DNA of 64,000 nucleotides. Origin: an uncultured Selenomonadales bacterium (lineage in GTDB: Bacteria > Bacillota > Negativicutes > Selenomonadales > Selenomonadaceae). The notes below the pieces were generated by a model. The model was not told where the DNA came from. It did no database searches and was given only the letters and a program-made list of their open reading frames with translations. Positions 52,804 through 61,599 of this stretch are shown here, piece by piece. The stretch covers positions 36,838 through 100,837 of the forward strand of contig CALDHY010000105.1 in NCBI GenBank assembly GCA_937901445.1. Direction: 5' to 3'. The position numbers and the translations under genes were made by a program. Positions within the stretch are counted from its first letter, which is position 1, and every line of letters starts with the position of its first letter.

Positions 52804-53484
52804 ATGTATAAAGCCGCAATTTTTGACATGGACGGGACTTTGACAAATACGCTTGAAGATTTGGCTGACAGCGTCAACGAAATGTTGGAACATTACAAAC
52901 GCCCGCGCCGTACGATTGACGAAGTGCGAATTTTCGTAGGCAACGGCGCAAGAAAATTAATGGAGCGCGCCCTTGAAACTACTGACGAAAAATTTATAAA
53001 TGACGCGCTGGAATATTACAACGGTTGCTACGAAAAACATTTACTGAATAAAACTAAACCTTACGCGGGAATTGTCGAACTTTTAACCGCGCTCCAAAAT
53101 AAAAAAATTCCCGTTGCAATTTGTACCAACAAGCAACATTTTGCCGCCGTTGAGCTTGCCGAAAAAATTTTTCCTACAATAAATTTTACCGCAGTTATAG
53201 GCGATGCCAAAAAACCTAATCCTGCGCGAGCGTTGGAAATTACAAAAAAAATTGGCGTGCAACCGGCTGAAGTTGCATATTTCGGCGATACTGCAGTTGA
53301 TATGCAAACTGCGATAAACGCGGGATTTTTGCCGGTCGGTGTAACATGGGGATTTCGCCCTGAAAGTGAACTTGTTGACAGCGGCGCAAAAATTATCGTG
53401 CATCGCGCAGAAGAAATTTTGAAAAAAATAAATTTTGAAAAAAATGAGACGCCCGCCGCACTCCGTTTTTGCTTGTGCCTTTAA
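52804..53484 (+). CDS. HAD phosphatase, phosphoglycolate-phosphatase-like
   Basis: 226 residues from the ATG at 52804 (GGAGGTGG upstream). HAD motifs FDMDGTLTNTLEDL, VAICTNKQ and VAYFGDTAVDMQTAINAG, with a helical cap: phosphoglycolate phosphatase (Gph) type. The last ten or so residues (ETPAALRFCLCL) come from the dispersed repeat element that enters the 3' end. Confidence 0.85.
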   Translation: MYKAAIFDMDGTLTNTLEDLADSVNEMLEHYKRPRRTIDEVRIFVGNGARKLMERALETTDEKFINDALEYYNGCYEKHLLNKTKPYAGIVELLTALQNKKIPVAICTNKQHFAAVELAEKIFPTINFTAVIGDAKKPNPARALEITKKIGVQPAEVAYFGDTAVDMQTAINAGFLPVGVTWGFRPESELVDSGAKIIVHRAEEILKKINFEKNETPAALRFCLCL

Positions 53485-53620
53485 GATTAGGTAACGTGAG
53501 AAAACGCGGCGGTAAACTTTAATTTTTGAAACCTTTAACGCGAAAAACACAGGCGGGCGCGGCACTTTTTCTTTGGTACTTTCTTTTTTTGCTGTAGAAA
53601 AAAGAAAGTACATTTATAAA
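53455..53620 (+). repeat. Dispersed repeat element, copy 2 (plus orientation)
   Basis: Matches the reverse complement of 35288-35450: blocks GTAACGTGAGAAAACGCGG, GCGGGCGCGGCAC..TTTCTTTGGTACTTT and a terminal hairpin GTACTTTCTTTTTT/AAAAAAGAAAGTAC. It carries the last codons and stop of the HAD gene and fills the gap to the next gene. Confidence 0.75.
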
Positions 53621-53651
53621 TAAAAAAAAATTAAATTTGGGGGATAAAAAT

Positions 53652-54128
53652 TTGGCTATAGAAAAAGTCAAAAAATATTTTGCAGAAATTGGCGAGCCTG
53701 AAAGAGTAGTAGAATTTGAAGAATTAACGGCAACTTCTCAACAGGCGGCGGATGTTTTAAATTGTGAAGTCGGACGAATTGCAAAAACAATTTCGGTATT
53801 CGTGGATAAAAAGCCCGTGTTAATTTTGCTCGGCGGCGATATGAACTTAGACAATAAAAAATTTAAAGCGCAATTCGGCTGTCGCCCGCACATGATCCCC
53901 GTTGATGAAGTTGAAAATTATATCGGACACGCGGTAGGCGGCACTTGTCCTTTCGCAGTAAATGACGGCGTACCAATTTACCTTGATGAATCTTTGAAAC
54001 GTTTTGATTTTGTCTATCCCGCCGCCGGCAACGATAAAAGCGTTGTCAAACTTCAACTTGACGAACTGGAAAAATATATAAAAAGCGCGGGCTGGGTTGA
54101 CGTTGCAAAACTTAAAGGCGGTGCGTAA
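53652..54128 (+). CDS. YbaK/ProX-type aminoacyl-tRNA deacylase
   Basis: 158 residues from a TTG at 53652 (GGGGGA upstream). YbaK-fold with GRIAKTISVFVDKKPVLIL, HAVGGTCPFAVNDGV and VYLD. These enzymes clear mischarged tRNA (Cys-tRNAPro or Ala-tRNAPro). coaX starts directly after the stop. Substrate is not fixed by sequence. Confidence 0.85.
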   Translation: MAIEKVKKYFAEIGEPERVVEFEELTATSQQAADVLNCEVGRIAKTISVFVDKKPVLILLGGDMNLDNKKFKAQFGCRPHMIPVDEVENYIGHAVGGTCPFAVNDGVPIYLDESLKRFDFVYPAAGNDKSVVKLQLDELEKYIKSAGWVDVAKLKGGA

Positions 54129-54902
54129 ATGCTTTTAGTAATTGACATTGGCAACAGCAATATCGTTATGGGGACGTACGAAGGCAAAAATTTAATGAAA
54201 CATTGGCGCGTTTCGACTGACAGCCAAAAAACCGGCGATGAATACGGAATGCTGATTAATGATTTATTTCGTTATCAAGGCGTAAGTATCAATGACGTTA
54301 GCGATATAATTATTTCGTCGGTAGTGCCTCAACTTTTGGTTCCTTTTACAAAAATGTGTGAACGTTATTTTAAAATTAAGCCGCTGGTAGTCGGTCCCGG
54401 AATTAAAACCGGTATAAAAATAAATTATGAAAACCCGCGCGCTATTGGCGCAGATAGAATTGTAAACGCAGTCGGAGCGTTTGAACATTACGGCGGACCT
54501 TTAATCGTCATTGACATTGGCACGGCTACAACTATTGACGTTGTGGCTGATAACGGCGATTTTTTGGGCGGCGTAATTGCACCGGGTATTGTTTCGGCGG
54601 CTGATTCTTTAGTTAGTTCAACGGCAAAACTTCCACGAATTGAACTTGTACCGCCAAAAAGTGTTATCTGTCATAACACAACAACCGGTATGCAAGCCGG
54701 TATTATTTACGGCTACGTCGGGCAGGTTGATGAAATTGTAAGGCGTATTCGCGCAGAAATGGGCGAAACTTGGAAAGCTAAAGTTATTGCAACGGGCGGG
54801 CTTGCCAAAATGATTTCTAAAGAATCCAAAACTATTGACAAAATTGATCACTTTTTAACTTTGTCGGGGCTGCGCGTGCTTTATGAACGTAACAAAAATT
54901 GA
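54129..54902 (+). CDS. coaX: Type III pantothenate kinase
   Basis: 257 residues. CoaX fold of acetate-kinase superfamily: VIDIGNSNIVMGTYEGKN, NPRAIGADRIVNAVGAF, VIDIGTATTIDVV and IATGGLAKMI. First step of coenzyme A synthesis; not inhibited by CoA and needing a monovalent cation in characterised members. Confidence 0.96.
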   Translation: MLLVIDIGNSNIVMGTYEGKNLMKHWRVSTDSQKTGDEYGMLINDLFRYQGVSINDVSDIIISSVVPQLLVPFTKMCERYFKIKPLVVGPGIKTGIKINYENPRAIGADRIVNAVGAFEHYGGPLIVIDIGTATTIDVVADNGDFLGGVIAPGIVSAADSLVSSTAKLPRIELVPPKSVICHNTTTGMQAGIIYGYVGQVDEIVRRIRAEMGETWKAKVIATGGLAKMISKESKTIDKIDHFLTLSGLRVLYERNKN

Positions 54903-54924
54903 ATACTTGATTTTGGGAATTAAA

Positions 54925-54953
54925 GGCTAAGGAATTTTTTCTTAGTCTTTTTT
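54925..54953 (+). terminator. Terminator after coaX, built from heptad words
   Basis: Stem GGCTAAG/CTTAGTC (7 bp) around GAATTTTTT, then TTTTTTT. The stem words CTAAGG and CTTAG belong to the RYTARGG family, a miniature of the larger palindromes. Confidence 0.8.
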
Positions 54954-54954
54954 A

Positions 54955-54983
54955 TTGTCTAAGTTTTGAAACTGTGATATATT
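54955..54983 (+). promoter_or_regulatory. Promoter of the nitroreductase-dusB unit
   Basis: TTGTCT, 17-bp spacer, TATATT, 35 bp before the ATG with GGAGG. Confidence 0.7.
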
Positions 54984-55017
54984 TTCCGCGTAAATCAAAT
55001 TTAACGGAGGAAAAATA

Positions 55018-55515
55018 ATGAGTGCAATTTTTACAAGAACAAGCGTTCGCAAATTTGAAGACCGCGCGGTAGAGCCGGAAAAAATCGAAAAACTTTTACA
55101 GGCGGCAATGGCGGCTCCAACTGCCAAAAATCAGCAGGCGTGGGAATTTTACGTTGTAACAAACAAAGAAATTCTTGCAAAACTCGGCAAAGTTACGCCC
55201 TATTCGACGCCCGCCGCAAATGCTCCCGCCGCTATTGTCGTTTGCTACAACAAAGACAACGTCAAAGTTCCTAAAATGCTTGATATTGATTGCGCCATTG
55301 CAACGGAAAATATTTGGCTGGAATGTGAAGAATTGGGACTCGGCGGCGTTATGATGGGAATTGCGCCTTTTGAAGACAGAATGAGCGCGCTTGGAAAACT
55401 TTTAAATTTGCCGGAAAATATTTCGGCGTTTACAATTTTTGCGCTCGGTTATCCTGTCAAAAAAAATCCCCAACAAAATCGCTATGACGAAAAGAAAGTT
55501 CATTACGTCAAATGA
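55018..55515 (+). CDS. Nitroreductase-family FMN enzyme
   Basis: 165 residues with the FMN-binding RTSVRKFEDRAVEP, AMAAPTAKNQQAWEFYVV and GLGGVMMGIAP motifs. NAD(P)H-dependent reductase of unknown physiological substrate (quinone, nitro compound or flavin). dusB overlaps its stop by 4 nt. Confidence 0.9.
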   Translation: MSAIFTRTSVRKFEDRAVEPEKIEKLLQAAMAAPTAKNQQAWEFYVVTNKEILAKLGKVTPYSTPAANAPAAIVVCYNKDNVKVPKMLDIDCAIATENIWLECEELGLGGVMMGIAPFEDRMSALGKLLNLPENISAFTIFALGYPVKKNPQQNRYDEKKVHYVK

Positions 55516-56486
55516 CAGTCGAAGAAATTTTTAAGACGCCAATATTTTTGGCACCAATGGCGGGCGTGACTGATTCAGCGTTTCGAGTGATTGTACGTGA
55601 ACTTGTCGACGCGCCGTATAAAAAAAATTTGCTGATGTTTTCAGAAATGGTAAGTTGCAACGGTATTCACTACCGCAATGAAAAAACTTTGGAAATGCTG
55701 AAAACTACCGAAGGCGAAAGACCTGTTGCAATTCAACTTTTCGGCTCCAATCCTGAAATCTGCGCGACGGCGGCAAAGTACGTTGAAGATTTGGGGACGG
55801 CGGCAGTTATAGACTTTAATTTGGGTTGCCCTGCGCCAAAAATTATAAAAAACGGCGAAGGCTCCGCGCTTATGCAGAATCCTAAACTTGTAGGCGAAAT
55901 TTTATCTGCGATTAGAAAAGCCGTAAAAATTCCCTTCAGCATAAAAATTCGTCTGGGCTTTGACGAAAATATTAACGCTGTAGAAATTGCGAAAATCGCC
56001 GAAAGTTGCGGCGTCGATTTTATTGCAGTGCACGGGCGGACGCGCCAACAATTTTACAGCGGGGCGGCGAATTGGTACGAAATTGCAAAAGTTAAAGCCG
56101 CCGTAAAAATTCCCGTTATCGCAAATGGCGACGTTAAAGATTTTGATTCACTCGATAAAATTTTGGAAATTACAAAGGCTGACGGCGTAATGGTCGGACG
56201 TGCGGCACAGGGCAACCCTTTTATTATCGGTGCGCTTTTGAAATATTTTTTGACGGGCGAAAAAATTTCTCCGCCAAATTTAATTGAACGTGTCGAAACT
56301 ATGAAACGGCACTTTGCAAAATTAATTGAGTTCAAGGGCGAAAATGTAGCCGTGCGAGAAATGCGGGCGCACGCCGCGTGGTATACGAAAGGCTTAAAGG
56401 GCGGCGCGGAAATTCGGAAAAATTTTAACACTGCAGAAACTGTTGAAGAGTTTGAAAATATCTTCGACAAAATTTTACACGCCTGA
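55512..56486 (+). CDS. dusB: tRNA-dihydrouridine synthase
   Basis: 324 residues. FMN-binding barrel: FLAPMAGVTDSAFRVI, DFNLGCPAPKIIKNGEGSALM (catalytic Cys), AVHGRTRQQFYSG, GRAAQGNPFI, and the C-terminal helical tRNA domain. Reduces U20 or nearby uridines in tRNA. DusB is usually next to fis in proteobacteria; in Firmicutes next to lysS or hemH; here with a nitroreductase. Normal length. Confidence 0.93.
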   Translation: MTVEEIFKTPIFLAPMAGVTDSAFRVIVRELVDAPYKKNLLMFSEMVSCNGIHYRNEKTLEMLKTTEGERPVAIQLFGSNPEICATAAKYVEDLGTAAVIDFNLGCPAPKIIKNGEGSALMQNPKLVGEILSAIRKAVKIPFSIKIRLGFDENINAVEIAKIAESCGVDFIAVHGRTRQQFYSGAANWYEIAKVKAAVKIPVIANGDVKDFDSLDKILEITKADGVMVGRAAQGNPFIIGALLKYFLTGEKISPPNLIERVETMKRHFAKLIEFKGENVAVREMRAHAAWYTKGLKGGAEIRKNFNTAETVEEFENIFDKILHA

Positions 56487-56554
56487 AACGCCCTGAAGGC
56501 TGTTTCTTGACGCTTTCAAATGTTTTTAATATAAATTTACCTAAAATGAAATGA

Positions 56555-56595
56555 AATCGCTTGCAGAGGCTTTTAAACGCCTCTACGGCGATTTT
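56555..56595 (+). terminator. Terminator after dusB
   Basis: Two-part stem AATCGC..AGAGGC / GCCTCT..GCGATT with TTTTAAAC loop and T run. Between dusB and it lies nothing else. Confidence 0.85.
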
Positions 56596-56618
56596 TAAAA
56601 ATTTCTGGGAGTGATTCA

Positions 56619-57335
56619 ATGAAAATTTTGGTTACGAATGATGACGGAATAGACGCCGCCGGAATTTGGGCAATGGCGCGGGCGTTGCAGAAAAATTTTG
56701 AAGTGGTACTAGCCGCTCCAATGCGTCAACAAAGCGGTATGGCTCATGCTTTTACAGTTTGGAAAAAAATTGAATACCGGCGCGTTGAAAATAAAATTGA
56801 GGCGTGGGCGATTGACGGCACGCCTACAGATTGTGTGAAATTTTACCTTGAGGAATTGGGCAAGGCTGAAAAAATTTCTGCGGTAATTTCAGGGATAAAT
56901 GACGGCGCAAATTTGGCAACAGATGTTTTATATTCGGGGACGGTCGGCGGCGCGTTGGAAGGCTTTTTACACGATATACCCGCGCTTGCCATTTCTCGTG
57001 ATAAAAATTCTGAAATTCCATTTGAAGAAGTTGCTGAAGTTACTGCAAAATATTTCGCTGAAAAATTTTCTGCCGGCGAAATTTTTTTTCACAATATAAA
57101 CTTTCCAAAAAACTATCGCGCAGGCGTGGTTGAATTTAAATCTGCGCGACTGGGCAAGCGTGATTATAAAAATGCTTTTATTCGCAGTACCGAAAACGGC
57201 AAAAATTTTTTTGAGATACGCGGCGAAGTTTACGATATTGACGCGGGCGAAGGTACAGATATTTTCGCGGTTGAAAACGGCTATGTTTCTGTTACGCCTT
57301 TGCATTTCGACGTTACTCACCACGAAAAAATTTAG
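56619..57335 (+). CDS. surE: 5'-nucleotidase SurE
   Basis: 238 residues. Motifs ILVTNDDGIDAAGIWAMARAL (metal-binding Asp pair), SGINDGANLATDVLYSGTVGG, and AISR. Dephosphorylates nucleoside monophosphates, often tied to stationary-phase survival. Complete. The TPR gene starts 12 bp after it. Confidence 0.95.
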   Translation: MKILVTNDDGIDAAGIWAMARALQKNFEVVLAAPMRQQSGMAHAFTVWKKIEYRRVENKIEAWAIDGTPTDCVKFYLEELGKAEKISAVISGINDGANLATDVLYSGTVGGALEGFLHDIPALAISRDKNSEIPFEEVAEVTAKYFAEKFSAGEIFFHNINFPKNYRAGVVEFKSARLGKRDYKNAFIRSTENGKNFFEIRGEVYDIDAGEGTDIFAVENGYVSVTPLHFDVTHHEKI

Positions 57336-57347
57336 GGCGGTGATTTT

Positions 57348-58625
57348 ATGTTCAACAAGAAAAATTTTCTGCGTACAATGGCGGCGTTAATAATTGGCGG
57401 AAATTTTTTTATTTCTGAAACTGCAAACGCTGAAGTTAGAATTTATGACGGCGAAGGCGAATACATTATGAGTGACTTTGAGACGCCGGAAATTGCCAAG
57501 CAACGCGCCAAAAACCGCGCCGCGCAAAACGCGCAAGAACAAGCCGGCGTTTATCTTGAAAGTTATTCACATATGAAAAATTTTGAACTGCTCGAAGACG
57601 AAATTATTACAATTTCAAGCGGTATTATGAAAATCACGGATATAAAATACAGTCAAGATTTTTTGAGCGGCGACAAGGGAATTATTATTCACGTAACATT
57701 GAAGGCTGAAATTGACTCCGACAATATGGATAAGTGGCTGACAAAAAGTATTGAAGAACGCCGCAAAATTAACACGCAACTTGAAGATTTACGCCGCGCC
57801 AACGCCGAACAAGAACAAGTTATCGCAGATTTAAAAGCACAGCTTGCCGCCGGTACTGTTTCACGCGAACAAGTCGTTCAAGATTTTCAAAAGCAGGATA
57901 AAATTTTTATTTTCAATTATAAACTTGAGGAAGGCTGGAATTTTTACGGCAACGGCGAATATCAAAACGCCGTACAATCTTTCAATGATGCAATAAACGC
58001 CAACCCGCGCAATGCTGAAGGTTATTTTGGCAGAGGCACGGCTTATAACGAACTTCACGAAAACCAAAAGGCTCTTGACGACTACAACCGCTCGATTGAA
58101 ATTGCGCCGAATGCTTACGCCTATAACAACAGGGGCAAAACTAACTTTGAACTGCAAAATTATTCGGCGGCGTTGGAAGATTTTAATAAAGCTTTGCAAG
58201 TCAATCCCAATGACACGACGGCTTATATAAATCGCGGCAAGATTTATTTTGCGTTGCGCAGATTTTCACAGGGGATGGCAGATTTTGATAAAGCAGTTTC
58301 ACTTGACGAAAATAATTTTCTGCCTTACGTTCAACGCGCCGCCGCCTTTTACGCACTCGGCAAAAATGATTCTGCGCTTAAAGATTTAAACCGCGCTATT
58401 AAACTCAATCCCAATTATTATGAGGCGTATTCGTACCGCGCCGAAGTTTACAGCGAATTGAAAAATTATAAATCTGCGCTACAGGATTTTAACAAGGCGA
58501 TTGAATTAAATCCAAATGACGGCGAAACTTTTTATTTGCGCGGCAAAGTTTATGAAGCGTTGGGCGATACCAAAAACGCTCGCGCAGATTTTAACACCGC
58601 CAAAAAATTAGGTTACACTGAATAG
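57348..58625 (+). CDS. Secreted TPR protein with an LPP20-like N-terminal domain
   Basis: 425 residues with signal peptide ending SETANA. An N-terminal domain of about 120 residues (GEGEYIMSDFETPEIAKQRAK, GIIIHVTLKAEIDSDN) resembling LPP20/FlgO-type outer-membrane proteins, a short coiled coil, then seven TPR units (EGYFGRGTAYNELHENQKAL). It ends with the unit ARADFNTAKKLGYTE shared with the next two genes. Probably scaffolds something in the periplasm. Confidence 0.8.
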   Translation: MFNKKNFLRTMAALIIGGNFFISETANAEVRIYDGEGEYIMSDFETPEIAKQRAKNRAAQNAQEQAGVYLESYSHMKNFELLEDEIITISSGIMKITDIKYSQDFLSGDKGIIIHVTLKAEIDSDNMDKWLTKSIEERRKINTQLEDLRRANAEQEQVIADLKAQLAAGTVSREQVVQDFQKQDKIFIFNYKLEEGWNFYGNGEYQNAVQSFNDAINANPRNAEGYFGRGTAYNELHENQKALDDYNRSIEIAPNAYAYNNRGKTNFELQNYSAALEDFNKALQVNPNDTTAYINRGKIYFALRRFSQGMADFDKAVSLDENNFLPYVQRAAAFYALGKNDSALKDLNRAIKLNPNYYEAYSYRAEVYSELKNYKSALQDFNKAIELNPNDGETFYLRGKVYEALGDTKNARADFNTAKKLGYTE

Positions 58626-58637
58626 GAGGTTTTTATT

Positions 58638-59375
58638 TTGGATATTTCCAATGAAGAAAAACTTGAGGCGGCACAAGAATTGCTGGAAAATGAAGAGGAT
58701 GAAAAAGTTTTGGAACTTTGCAACCAAGTTATCGCCGAAGAGCCGAATAACGCGGAGGCATATTATCTGCGCGGCGAGGCGTATTACAACTTGAAAAATT
58801 ATCAAAAAGCTATCACAGACTACAACAAAGTTTTGAGACTTGATGAAGAAAATTACAAAATTGTTTACAGTTATCGCGGCGACGCCTATTTTCATTCCGA
58901 CAAGTACACGCAAGCACTTAAGGACTATTCAAAGGCAATTCGGCTCGGCTATGAATCTGAAGGAATTTTCAGCAACAGGGGCTTGATTTACGGCAAATAT
59001 TTACAGCAGTATGAAAAAGCGGTTGCAGATTTTACCCGCGCAATTAAAATTGATCCCGAACGCCCCGACAACTACAATAACCGCGCCCTTGCGTATTCTT
59101 TTTTGGGGCAAAACGATAAAACCCTTGAAGATTTAAGCACGGCTATAAAAATTAATCCGAAATTTGACGCGGCGTATTCAAATCGCGGCAATGTTTATGC
59201 AGGAGCTTTTCAAAATTATAAAAAGGCGATTTCTGATTTCAGCAAGGCGATTAAATTAAATCCGAATTACGCTTCGCTTTATGTTTGGCGCGGAAATTGC
59301 TATGAAGCATTAGGTGACCTTGCAAAGGCTCGCGCAGATTTTGACACTGCCGAAAAATTAGGTTATGAAAAATAG
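58638..59375 (+). CDS. Cytoplasmic TPR protein
   Basis: 245 residues from a TTG start with AGGAGG. Consists almost wholly of TPR units (AEAYYLRGEAYYNLKNYQKA, YNNRALAYSFLGQNDKTLED), no signal peptide. The last unit ends ARADFDTAEKLGYEK as in the previous gene, so the two are close paralogues by internal unit. Partner unknown. Confidence 0.85.
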   Translation: MDISNEEKLEAAQELLENEEDEKVLELCNQVIAEEPNNAEAYYLRGEAYYNLKNYQKAITDYNKVLRLDEENYKIVYSYRGDAYFHSDKYTQALKDYSKAIRLGYESEGIFSNRGLIYGKYLQQYEKAVADFTRAIKIDPERPDNYNNRALAYSFLGQNDKTLEDLSTAIKINPKFDAAYSNRGNVYAGAFQNYKKAISDFSKAIKLNPNYASLYVWRGNCYEALGDLAKARADFDTAEKLGYEK

Positions 59376-59387
59376 GAGGCGTTAATT

Positions 59388-60140
59388 TTGGCAAGTTCCG
59401 ACGAAGAAAAAGCTAAAAGTAAAATGAAATTGGCTGACAAATTTTTTGACAACGGCGATTATAACACCGCCGAATTTTTGTACACCGAAGCTTTAAAATT
59501 AAATCCTAAGCAAGATTTTGTTTACTTTCGGCGCGGCTGGATTTATCATCATTTCAAAAACGACGATCGCGCAGTTTTCGAATACTCAAAGTATCTTGAA
59601 CTTAATCCAAAAGACGATATGGCGTTCAACAATCGCGGCAGGGCGTATTATTATTTGGGGCAATACGAAAAAGCCATTGAAGATTTTAATAAAGCTGTTG
59701 AACTCAATCCCAATCACAAATACGCTTACAGAAACCGCAGTGAAGCTTATGAAAAATTGGGCAAATATGAATTGGCGATTGACGACCGCAGTCGGGATAT
59801 AATTTTGGGTAATGAACTTGCAATTAATTACAACGCGCGCGGCTGGTGTTATATAAACATTCACAATTATTGGCGCGCACTTTCTGATTGCGATAAAGCG
59901 ATTGAACTTGCCGCTGAATTTGCCTCTGCTTATGACAGTCGCGGCTGGGCGTATTTCGGCTTGAAAGATTATGAATCTGCCATTGAAGATTTTACAGCGG
60001 CGATTGAAATTGATTCTGAATTTAGAACTTCGTATTACGGGCGCGGCAAATGTTATGAAATTTTGGGCGAAACAGAAAAAGCCGCCGCTGATTTAAAAAC
60101 TGCCGAAGATTTGGGATTTACTGAAAAAGACCTTGATTAA
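59388..60140 (+). CDS. Cytoplasmic TPR protein, third paralogue
   Basis: 250 residues, TTG start behind AGGAGG. Six TPR units (ENGDYNTAEF-type first unit, NNRGRAYYYLGQYEKAIEDF) ending AAADLKTAEDLGFTEKD. Same layout and spacing as the two genes upstream, so the trio arose by tandem duplication. No signal peptide. Confidence 0.85.
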   Translation: MASSDEEKAKSKMKLADKFFDNGDYNTAEFLYTEALKLNPKQDFVYFRRGWIYHHFKNDDRAVFEYSKYLELNPKDDMAFNNRGRAYYYLGQYEKAIEDFNKAVELNPNHKYAYRNRSEAYEKLGKYELAIDDRSRDIILGNELAINYNARGWCYINIHNYWRALSDCDKAIELAAEFASAYDSRGWAYFGLKDYESAIEDFTAAIEIDSEFRTSYYGRGKCYEILGETEKAAADLKTAEDLGFTEKDLD

Positions 60141-60156
60141 GTAAAGGAGATTTAAA

Positions 60157-61599
60157 ATGAATTCGATTGTAAAAGATATGGCACTTGCGCAGAGCGGGCA
60201 CGACAAAATTAATTGGGTAAAAAATTTTATGCCGGTAATGGCGGCGATTGAAAAAGAATTTTCTCAAAGTAAACCTTTCGCCGGTAAAAAAATTTCAATG
60301 GCGTTGCACGTCGAGGCGAAAACCGCTTATATGGCTGAAGTTTTCAAAGCGGCGGGCGCGGAAGTTGTTTTAACCGGTTGCAACCCGCTTTCAACTCAAG
60401 ATGACGTAGCCGCCGCGCTTGTTGAAGACGGCGTAACAGTTTTTGCAAAACACGCTTGCACGGCTGAAGAGTACGATAATTTTATTGAACGCGCCATTGA
60501 ATTTGCGCCGGATATTTTTATTGACGACGGCGGCGACTTTGTAAATTTACTTTTGACTAAACACCGTGAAATTATTCCAAAAATTTTGGGCGGCAGTGAA
60601 GAAACTACAACCGGCGTTTACAGGTTGCGCGCGTTGGAAAAGCGCGGCGAATTGCCCTTTCCAATGATTGCCGCCAATGACGCTTACTGCAAATATCTTT
60701 TTGATAATCGTTACGGTACGGGTCAATCGACTTGGGACGGGATTATGCGCACGACAAATTTAGTTGTTGCCGGAAAAAATGTAGTTATCGCCGGTTACGG
60801 CTGGTGCGGCAAGGGCGGCGCAATGCGTGCAAAAGGTCTCGGCGCAAATGTCATTGTTACTGAAGTTGATCCTATCAAGGCGATTGAGGCGGTTTTTGAC
60901 GGCTTCCGCGTTATGCCAATGAATGAGGCGGCAAAGGTCGGCGATATTTTCTTGACGCTTACCGGCGATAAAGACGTTATAACGGCTGAACATTTCGCAG
61001 TTATGAAAAACGGCGCGGTACTTGCAAACAGCGGTCATTTTGACGTTGAAATTAATATCCCGCAACTTGAAAAAATGTCAGTAAGCCGCCGCCTTGTTCG
61101 TCACAATATCGAAGAATTTTTACAGAGCGACGGGCGCAGAATTTATCTTTTGGCAGAGGGGCGGCTTGTAAATCTTGCGTCCGGCGACGGACACCCCGCA
61201 GAAATTATGGATTTAAGTTTTGCGGTACAATTTTTCAGCTGCGCGCACATTCTCCACAATCACAGCAAACTTGAAAACAAAGTTTATCTTATGCCCGACG
61301 AAATTAATACCAAAATTGCCGAAATGTACAAAAACGGCGAAGTGGATTTTATGAGTGACGATGAGTATGTAAGTTTGATTTGTGATTTTATGGAGCTATT
61401 GCCATGTGAATGTACAATACACAGGCTTGCCGGAAACGGTGACAGGCTAAATCTTATTGCCCCTACGTGGCTTGGGCGAAAATTCGATTGTCTGAATAAA
61501 ATTGATGAGGAATTTTTGAGACGGAATACTTGGCAGGGTTTTTGGTATTCAAACAGTCAAAAAAATTCTAAATCCGAACTTTTACAACAACTTTCTTAA
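60157..61599 (+). CDS. ahcY: S-adenosylhomocysteine hydrolase joined to a radical-SAM C-terminus (chimera)
   Basis: 480 residues. Residues 1 to about 386 are AHCY: VYRLRALEKRGELPFPMIAAND, IAGYGWCGKGGAMRAKGLGA (NAD site), VDVEINIPQLE-like segments. After PDEINTKIAEMYKNG the sequence becomes the tail of TIGR01212/YtqA radical-SAM proteins (EYVSLICDFMELLP, IHRLAGNGDRLNLIAPTW, DEEFLRRNTWQG). The AHCY C-terminal segment with the conserved Lys and Tyr that close the NAD pocket is missing, so the product is unlikely to be active. Codon use changes at the same point. Real fusion or assembly join. Confidence 0.85.
   Translation: MNSIVKDMALAQSGHDKINWVKNFMPVMAAIEKEFSQSKPFAGKKISMALHVEAKTAYMAEVFKAAGAEVVLTGCNPLSTQDDVAAALVEDGVTVFAKHACTAEEYDNFIERAIEFAPDIFIDDGGDFVNLLLTKHREIIPKILGGSEETTTGVYRLRALEKRGELPFPMIAANDAYCKYLFDNRYGTGQSTWDGIMRTTNLVVAGKNVVIAGYGWCGKGGAMRAKGLGANVIVTEVDPIKAIEAVFDGFRVMPMNEAAKVGDIFLTLTGDKDVITAEHFAVMKNGAVLANSGHFDVEINIPQLEKMSVSRRLVRHNIEEFLQSDGRRIYLLAEGRLVNLASGDGHPAEIMDLSFAVQFFSCAHILHNHSKLENKVYLMPDEINTKIAEMYKNGEVDFMSDDEYVSLICDFMELLPCECTIHRLAGNGDRLNLIAPTWLGRKFDCLNKIDEEFLRRNTWQGFWYSNSQKNSKSELLQQLS

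Larger units (their letters stand above)
365..59338. repeat. Dispersed 9-mer TCGCGCAGA / TCTGCGCGA, 22 or more exact copies
   Basis: Exact copies found by reading at 365, 1582, 5862, 6324, 7427, 9972, 12693, 22290, 24418, 24496, 25152, 33192, 36478, 38835, 42208, 51881, 53403, 54749, 55759, 57141, 58580 and 59330 (leftmost base). They fall on both strands, in several reading frames and in one non-coding gap (9972). Many continue with ATTT. None occurs after 61.3 kb. Confidence 0.8.
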
